A DNA stretch of 64,000 nt from Bordetella parapertussis. GTDB taxonomy: Bacteria; Pseudomonadota; Gammaproteobacteria; Burkholderiales; Burkholderiaceae_A. Positions 59,659 through 64,000 of the stretch are shown piece after piece. A model generated the notes under the pieces. That model was not told the origin of the DNA. It did no database searches and saw only the letters and a list, made by a program, of their open reading frames with translations. Position 1 is the stretch's first letter. Each line of letters opens with the position of its first letter. The stretch covers positions 124,001 through 188,000 of the forward strand of contig CAMAXF010000001.1 in the NCBI GenBank assembly GCA_945862305.1, in the 5' to 3' direction. The position numbers and the translations under genes are program-made.

Positions 59659-59928
59659 ATGGACACCGCCGCCGTTGTCGACCTCGCCCGAGAAGCCCTC
59701 ATGGTCACCATGCTGGTCTCACTGCCGCTGTTGGCCATTGCCTTGATCGTGGGCCTGCTGATTGGTGTTTTTCAGGCGGCCACCTCCATCAACGAGATGA
59801 CGCTCAGCTTCATTCCGAAACTGGTGGCCATCGGTCTGGCCATGGCAGTCTTTGGCTCCTGGCAGATCAACCTCATGGTGGACTTCTGCCGCGGCATCTT
59901 CCAACGCATTCCCGGGCTCTTCCTCTAG
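59659..59928 (+). CDS. fliQ: Flagellar export protein FliQ
   Basis: 89 residues, two helices. It has LAREALMVTMLVSLPLLAIAL and VGLLIGVFQAATSINEMTLSF, the typical FliQ core. Four copies join the FliPQR channel. It lies 27 nt after fliP and 21 nt before fliR. Confidence 0.96.
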   Translation: MDTAAVVDLAREALMVTMLVSLPLLAIALIVGLLIGVFQAATSINEMTLSFIPKLVAIGLAMAVFGSWQINLMVDFCRGIFQRIPGLFL

Positions 59929-59949
59929 CCCACGCAGCATTGGCCTCGC

Positions 59950-60723
59950 ATGCTCTCCCTCCTCGCCGCCGATGTTGTTGAACGGTTTCTGACCATGCTC
60001 TGGCCCATGGCCAGGATTTCCGCATTGCTGCTGGTGGCACCGGTTTTGTCACTGGATGCGGTCACCGTTCGGATTCGCATCGTGTTTGCGCTGGTGCTCA
60101 CCTTCTTCATCTACCCCCTGTTTGACTGGCCGGTCATCGACCCCACCTCGGCCGCGGGCCTGCTGGAACTGGTGAACCAGATCACCATCGGCATTCTTAT
60201 GGGGCTTATTCTGCAGGTGGTGCTCGCGGCTGTGGCCACTGGGGGCCAGGCCATCGCTGGCTCCATGGGCCTGTCCATGGCCAACATGATGGATCCGAAC
60301 CTCGGCAACGTGCCCGTGGTCGCCTCTTTCTTGGTGATTCTGGCCAGCCTGATTTTCCTCGGCCTGGGGGGGCATGTGCTTCTGCTCGAACTCCTTATTC
60401 AGAGCTTTGAGATGCTGCCCATCGGCCAGGGGTTGCTGAGCCTGAATGCCGTGGGCCAGCTTCTGGGCTGGTCGTCGATGATGTTTCTGGGTGCGGTGCT
60501 GCTGGCCCTGCCGCTTCTGGTCATTCTGCTGGCCGTGAACCTTGGCCTGGGCGTGGTGGTGCGCGCAGCGCCCACCTTGAACATTTTTGCAGTGGGCTTT
60601 CCCGCCATGATTCTGGCGGGCATGGCCATGCTCTATATCTTGATGGGCGCCGTGGGTGGCCGCATGCAGTGGCTTTGGAGCGCTGCCTTTGCCCAGATTC
60701 GAATCGTCTTGGGAGTGGAGTGA
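59950..60723 (+). CDS. fliR: Flagellar export protein FliR
   Basis: 257 residues with about six helices. Starts with LTMLWPMARISALLLVAPVLS and has QITIGILMGLILQVVLAAV and GGQAIAGSMGLSMANMMDPN, characteristic of FliR. One copy completes the FliPQR core. Start and length fit the family. Confidence 0.95.
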   Translation: MLSLLAADVVERFLTMLWPMARISALLLVAPVLSLDAVTVRIRIVFALVLTFFIYPLFDWPVIDPTSAAGLLELVNQITIGILMGLILQVVLAAVATGGQAIAGSMGLSMANMMDPNLGNVPVVASFLVILASLIFLGLGGHVLLLELLIQSFEMLPIGQGLLSLNAVGQLLGWSSMMFLGAVLLALPLLVILLAVNLGLGVVVRAAPTLNIFAVGFPAMILAGMAMLYILMGAVGGRMQWLWSAAFAQIRIVLGVE

Positions 60724-60726
60724 TCC

Positions 60727-61878
60727 ATGGCCGACCAAGATTCCGACCTCGAACGCACCGAAGAACCAACCGCCAGGCGCCTGGAAAAGGCGCGGGAAGA
60801 CGGCCAGATTGCGCAGTCGAAAGAACTGCCGTCTGCAGTGGTGGTGGTTGCCTCGGTGGCGGCCCTCTTCATGGCGGGCAGCTGGTTCTATCAGCATGTC
60901 TCGGCCATTTTCGCGAAGGGCTTCCAGATCGACCCGCGGGCGCTCGACACCCCGCACCTCTTGCCCACACTCTTTGCCAAATTCACGGTCGAGAGCTTCA
61001 TCATCATGCTGCCGCTGTTCCTGCTCACCATCGTGGCCGCCTTCATCGGATGCACCACCACCGGTGGCTTCAATTTCTCCTGGAAGGCTGCGGCGCCCAA
61101 GCCCGACAAGCTCAATCCCATCTCGGGCATCAAGCGCATGTTTGGCCTCAATGCCCTCATGGAGCTGGGCAAGGCCATTCTGAAGTTCTCACTGGTGGTG
61201 ATCGTGCTCTTTCTGATGATGTCGTATCAGATGCCGGATTATCTAAAGCTCTCGAGCATGGCCATGGAGCCCGCCATGGGCCTGGCGGGCCGCCTGCTGG
61301 GCGAGCTCTTTCTGGCAGTGGCCTGCAGCCTGATCTTGATTGCAGCCATCGATGTGCCCTTCCAGAAGCACCAGTACTGGGAGCGCATGAAGATGACCAA
61401 GCAGGATGTGAAAGACGAGATGAAGGACATCGAGGGCCGGCCCGAGGTCAAGGCCCAGATTCGTCGTCGGCAGCGCGAGATGGCCTCCAACCGAATGATG
61501 CAGAAGGTGCAGGACGCCGATGTCGTGGTGACCAACCCCGAGCACTTTGCCGTGGCCTTGTCCTACGACCCAGCCGGAGATGGCGCACCGATGGTGGTGG
61601 CCATGGGGGCAGACCACATGGCTTTCCTGATTCGTGAGGAGGCCAAGCGCTGCGGCGTGGAGATTTTCTCGGCGCCACCGCTTGCGCGAGCCCTCTACTT
61701 CACCTCGGAACTCGACCGCCCCATTCACCAAGACCTCTACTTCGCCGTGGCCCAGGTCATCGCCTATGTTTTTGGCTTGAACACTACGCGGCCAGACGGA
61801 ACCTCGCCGGCACGTCCCACGCCGAGGGTGCCCGTAGCCATGCAGTTTGACGCCGACGGGAAGCCCGTTACCCTTTAA
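60727..61878 (+). CDS. flhB: Flagellar export switch protein FlhB, with NPEH instead of NPTH
   Basis: 383 residues. The N-terminus (LERTEEPTARRLEKAREDGQ) and four helices are normal. The cytoplasmic domain should contain the autocleavage motif NPTH; here it is NPEH (Asn270-Pro271-Glu272-His273, in VVVTNPEHFAVALSY). The cleaved Asn-Pro bond and the His are kept. Cleavage lets FlhB switch from hook to filament export with FliK. A C-terminal tail of about 30 residues is Pro/Arg-rich. Confidence 0.95.
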   Translation: MADQDSDLERTEEPTARRLEKAREDGQIAQSKELPSAVVVVASVAALFMAGSWFYQHVSAIFAKGFQIDPRALDTPHLLPTLFAKFTVESFIIMLPLFLLTIVAAFIGCTTTGGFNFSWKAAAPKPDKLNPISGIKRMFGLNALMELGKAILKFSLVVIVLFLMMSYQMPDYLKLSSMAMEPAMGLAGRLLGELFLAVACSLILIAAIDVPFQKHQYWERMKMTKQDVKDEMKDIEGRPEVKAQIRRRQREMASNRMMQKVQDADVVVTNPEHFAVALSYDPAGDGAPMVVAMGADHMAFLIREEAKRCGVEIFSAPPLARALYFTSELDRPIHQDLYFAVAQVIAYVFGLNTTRPDGTSPARPTPRVPVAMQFDADGKPVTL

Positions 61879-61881
61879 GCG

Positions 61882-63636
61882 ATGGACACCCCCAACCCCA
61901 CCCCCCACGACGAGTTGATCTCGCCCACGGCCTTCTTCATGCGGCCGTCGGACAAGACCCGATACGACTTCTTGCTGCGCAGCCTGTTGGACGACAAACG
62001 CGCCGCCATTCTGGTGAGCGACTGCGATGCGCTGCTCGACCACTATGGCCGCATGCTGGCCGATGCCCTGCGAAAGTCTCGTGAGCTGGCGGTGGAGGTT
62101 TACTTTCCAAACAGCACCGAGGCGGTGCTCGCCCGGTTCAATCGCATCTTGGCCGACCTCACGGTGGCTGAGGCCATCAAGCTCGATGGCTCATCCGCCC
62201 CGCAGCGCCTGCTGCTGGTCTACGACGGCAAGGGCACTGGCCTGAAGGAAATTCAACTCCTGGCTCGACTGGTGAAGGACTTCCCCGGCGCCAACACCCG
62301 CCTGGTGTTGCTGCTGCAGTCGCAAGGGGAAGATGCCGACAAGAAGATCGAAGCCTTTGGAAAAATCGCGCTGCGTTGGGATGTCGAGCGGCCCACGTCC
62401 GATGAGGCCAAGGCGCTACTGAATGACGCCCAGGCCAAGGGCATGGGCCCCGAGGTGCAGGCACTCTTGGATGCCACCGGTGTTCACGGTTTTGAGGCGG
62501 CGCTGGCACTGCGTACAGGGTTGCGCGCGCTGGCGCTGGCCGATGAGGCACTTGGCGATGAGCCCGGCTCCAAGAAGCCTCTGGCCCAAGCGGCTTCTGG
62601 CTTTGGTGCCGCCATGGCACAGGCTGCAGCGGCACAAGGCGCGGATCGAGAGCCTCGCCTGAGTTCCGCTCGCGCCACAGGCGAACAGTCGGCCAGTGCG
62701 ATGCGCCTGGATGCCGATGACATGGCTGGGAAGGCGGAGGCGCTGGCTGCGCCCGCCACGCCCTCAAAAAAGAAAATGCCGGGCGTGCTGGTCCTGGGCC
62801 TGGTGGCCCTGGGCGCTTCCGCGGCCATCACCCTTGTGCAGCATGAGCCTTGGAAGGCCTGGATGCCCAAGCCCACGGCCTCGGATGCGGAGCTCATGGC
62901 CAAGGCACCCGATGAGAAAGAGGGCGATGCCGAGGTCAGTGAAGACAAGGGCGCCCCCGGGAACAATGACAAGGGCGCGCCAGACGCCGATGCGCCCGCA
63001 AACACTGTCGCGAGCCCTGCAGTCGGGCCTTCCAATGCGGGTGATTCGGATGCGGCCCAGGCAGCGCCTGCGCCCACGGCAGCCGTTTCTGCATCGGAAT
63101 CCGCTGATGAGAAGGGCAGTCGTCGTCGCACGGATTCCAACGCCCGTGTGCTCGGACCGGTGCCCGAGCAGTTGAGCGAGCCTGAACTCAAACAGCAACG
63201 GCAGAGCGGCCTCACGCCGCGTGAGCCCGAGGCCATCCCCCAGGATTCACCGATTCGAAATCCCATTGCCGCACCCCGTGTCGTGGCGCAGGCGCCAGCC
63301 CCCGCACCGGCCCCGAGCGACGTCAAAGACGCCAAGGACGCCAAGTCGACCAAGGGGGCAGCCGAGCCTCGTGGATTGGCGCCGGGCTTTTATGTCCAGC
63401 ACGCGTCTCGCGGCACCCGTGCCGAGGTGGAGCGCTTCAAGGCTCAGAACCCGGTGCTCTCGCGGGCGCGCGTGATTCGGCTTAAACGGCAGGGTGCACC
63501 TGGCGACAACTGGGTGCTGCTGTCGGGCCCCTTTGCATCCCTGGACCAGGCCCGTGCCTTCCTCGCCCGCAAGGGCATTCCCTCCGACTCATGGGTGCGG
63601 CCGGCCTCGGCCCTGCGTCCCTTGCTGGCGAACTGA
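61882..63636 (+). CDS. SPOR-domain membrane protein with degenerate AAA-like N-terminal domain (DamX-like)
   Basis: 584 residues, 3 nt after flhB. Residues 10-240 look like the ATPase domain of ExeA/DamX proteins, but at the expected P-loop the sequence is AILVSDCDALLDHYGRML with no GxxGxGK[ST]; RLLLVYDGKGTGLKEIQLL sits at the Walker B place. Then one membrane helix (about 300-320, MPGVLVLGLVALGASAAITLV read in parts), a long Ala/Pro/Asp linker, and a C-terminal SPOR domain (502-580, GFYVQHASRGTRAEVERF to the end) that would bind denuded septal murein. Confidence 0.8.
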   Translation: MDTPNPTPHDELISPTAFFMRPSDKTRYDFLLRSLLDDKRAAILVSDCDALLDHYGRMLADALRKSRELAVEVYFPNSTEAVLARFNRILADLTVAEAIKLDGSSAPQRLLLVYDGKGTGLKEIQLLARLVKDFPGANTRLVLLLQSQGEDADKKIEAFGKIALRWDVERPTSDEAKALLNDAQAKGMGPEVQALLDATGVHGFEAALALRTGLRALALADEALGDEPGSKKPLAQAASGFGAAMAQAAAAQGADREPRLSSARATGEQSASAMRLDADDMAGKAEALAAPATPSKKKMPGVLVLGLVALGASAAITLVQHEPWKAWMPKPTASDAELMAKAPDEKEGDAEVSEDKGAPGNNDKGAPDADAPANTVASPAVGPSNAGDSDAAQAAPAPTAAVSASESADEKGSRRRTDSNARVLGPVPEQLSEPELKQQRQSGLTPREPEAIPQDSPIRNPIAAPRVVAQAPAPAPAPSDVKDAKDAKSTKGAAEPRGLAPGFYVQHASRGTRAEVERFKAQNPVLSRARVIRLKRQGAPGDNWVLLSGPFASLDQARAFLARKGIPSDSWVRPASALRPLLAN

Positions 63637-63652
63637 ACCACAGGAGCAGCCC

Positions 63653-64000
63653 ATGGCCAAGAAAGAATCGGAAATCATTCGCTCGGAGGGCACCCATGAG
63701 GTGACCTTCGTGGAGGGCACCAATTCGGCCTCGGGCCGCAAGGCCACGCCGCAGAGCAAGGACACCCGCAAAATGGGCGGAGATCGCTTCGAGGGTGGTC
63801 CGGAGGGCAAAGGCGCCCAAGACCGCTATGCCTCTGGCGCAGCTGGTGACAGGGTGGAAGACCGTTACGAGGGCCGTGGCTGGGATAGCATCCAAGACCG
63901 CCTCGAGGGTGCCGGCGCTGGTGAGGCCATTGAAGATCGTTATGCAGGGGGTGGCCCGGCCGACAGCATTCAAGACCGCATGGCCGGTGGCGCTGGCCCT
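63653..64000 (+). CDS. Protein of tandem 13-residue repeats, N-terminal part, unknown
   Basis: The frame opens at ATG 63653 after AGGAG and is still open at the window end (116 residues seen). After a charged start (MAKKESEIIRSEGTHEVTF), Asp-Arg pairs recur at residues 44, 57, 70, 82, 95 and 108, in units like VEDRYEGRGWDS, IQDRLEGAGAGEA, IEDRYAGGGPADS and IQDRMAGGAG. No signal peptide is visible in this part. I do not recognise the family. It lies 16 nt after the SPOR gene and is probably co-transcribed with the flagellar operon. Confidence 0.75.
   Translation, partial: MAKKESEIIRSEGTHEVTFVEGTNSASGRKATPQSKDTRKMGGDRFEGGPEGKGAQDRYASGAAGDRVEDRYEGRGWDSIQDRLEGAGAGEAIEDRYAGGGPADSIQDRMAGGAGP
63782..64000 (+). 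repeat. In-frame tandem repeat, about 39 bp per unit
   Basis: Six Asp-Arg codon pairs (GAT/GAC followed by CGC/CGT) at near-regular steps of 39 nt, with one step of 36 nt. Units differ at many third positions and also in amino acids, so the array is old or under selection and not a recent slippage product. It continues past the window end. Confidence 0.75.

Overview
The window is a compact, GC-rich, almost fully coding bacterial chromosome segment. Gene content and order point to a betaproteobacterium, most likely Burkholderiales. Supporting neighbourhoods are hda–HAD–pcnB–folK–deoxynucleoside kinase–panC divergent from purM, rpsU–dnaG–rpoD, nrdR–ribD–ribE–ribB–ribH–nusB–thiL–pgpA, and a MutL that carries the endonuclease motif typical of bacteria without MutH. 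I see no insertion sequences, prophage, CRISPR arrays or rRNA. The window reads as core chromosome, with some lineage-specific novelty concentrated in the flagellar region.

Layout. 1–504: 3' end of a DAHP synthase. 501–9675: a glycolate/glyoxylate module. A LysR regulator, coupled to a cobalamin adenosyltransferase, is divergent from gcl-hyi-glxR-glcDEF; together these oxidise glycolate to glyoxylate, condense two glyoxylates and reduce the product to glycerate. 9672–12151: anmK and an M23 peptidase (murein recycling and remodelling). 12184–22323: tyrS, ctaA, glyA, nrdR, the riboflavin genes, nusB, thiL, pgpA and pncC. 22337–26277: LexA-controlled recA-recX, then sucCD and a 34-residue membrane peptide. 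26274–31255: panC, a deoxynucleoside kinase, folK, pcnB, a HAD phosphatase and hda on the minus strand. 31282–40589: purM, miaA-mutL-amiC-tsaE (minus), queG-xerD-plsY (plus) and tsaD (minus). 40635–45669: rpsU, dnaG, rpoD and a CAU tRNA. 45688–47765: a membrane-anchored FMN glutamate-synthase-like protein and a small anchored hypothetical.

47796–64000: flagellar genes. A minus-strand block (flhA-flhF-flhG-fliA, two unknown proteins, fliS) and a plus-strand block (fliK-fliL-fliM-fliN-fliO-fliP-fliQ-fliR-flhB) diverge from a 207-bp intergenic region holding two back-to-back sigma-54 type promoters. Presence of FlhF, FlhG and FliA together with sigma-54 sites suggests a polar flagellum with a sigma-54/FliA hierarchy. 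The export operon continues into a SPOR-domain membrane protein with a degenerate ATPase-like domain, and then into a protein built of 13-residue repeats that runs off the window. These last two genes and the two unknown proteins between fliA and fliS are the best candidates for something undescribed.

Genome style. Start/stop overlaps (ATGA, GTGA, TTGA) are common, so translational coupling is probably widespread. Three convergent gene pairs share stop codons in a CTAA/CTAG tetranucleotide. Several genes without a Shine-Dalgarno have a -10-like hexamer 5–7 nt before the start codon, suggesting leaderless mRNAs. No gene-free stretch exceeds 300 bases; the longest is the 207-bp flhA/fliK divergent region.
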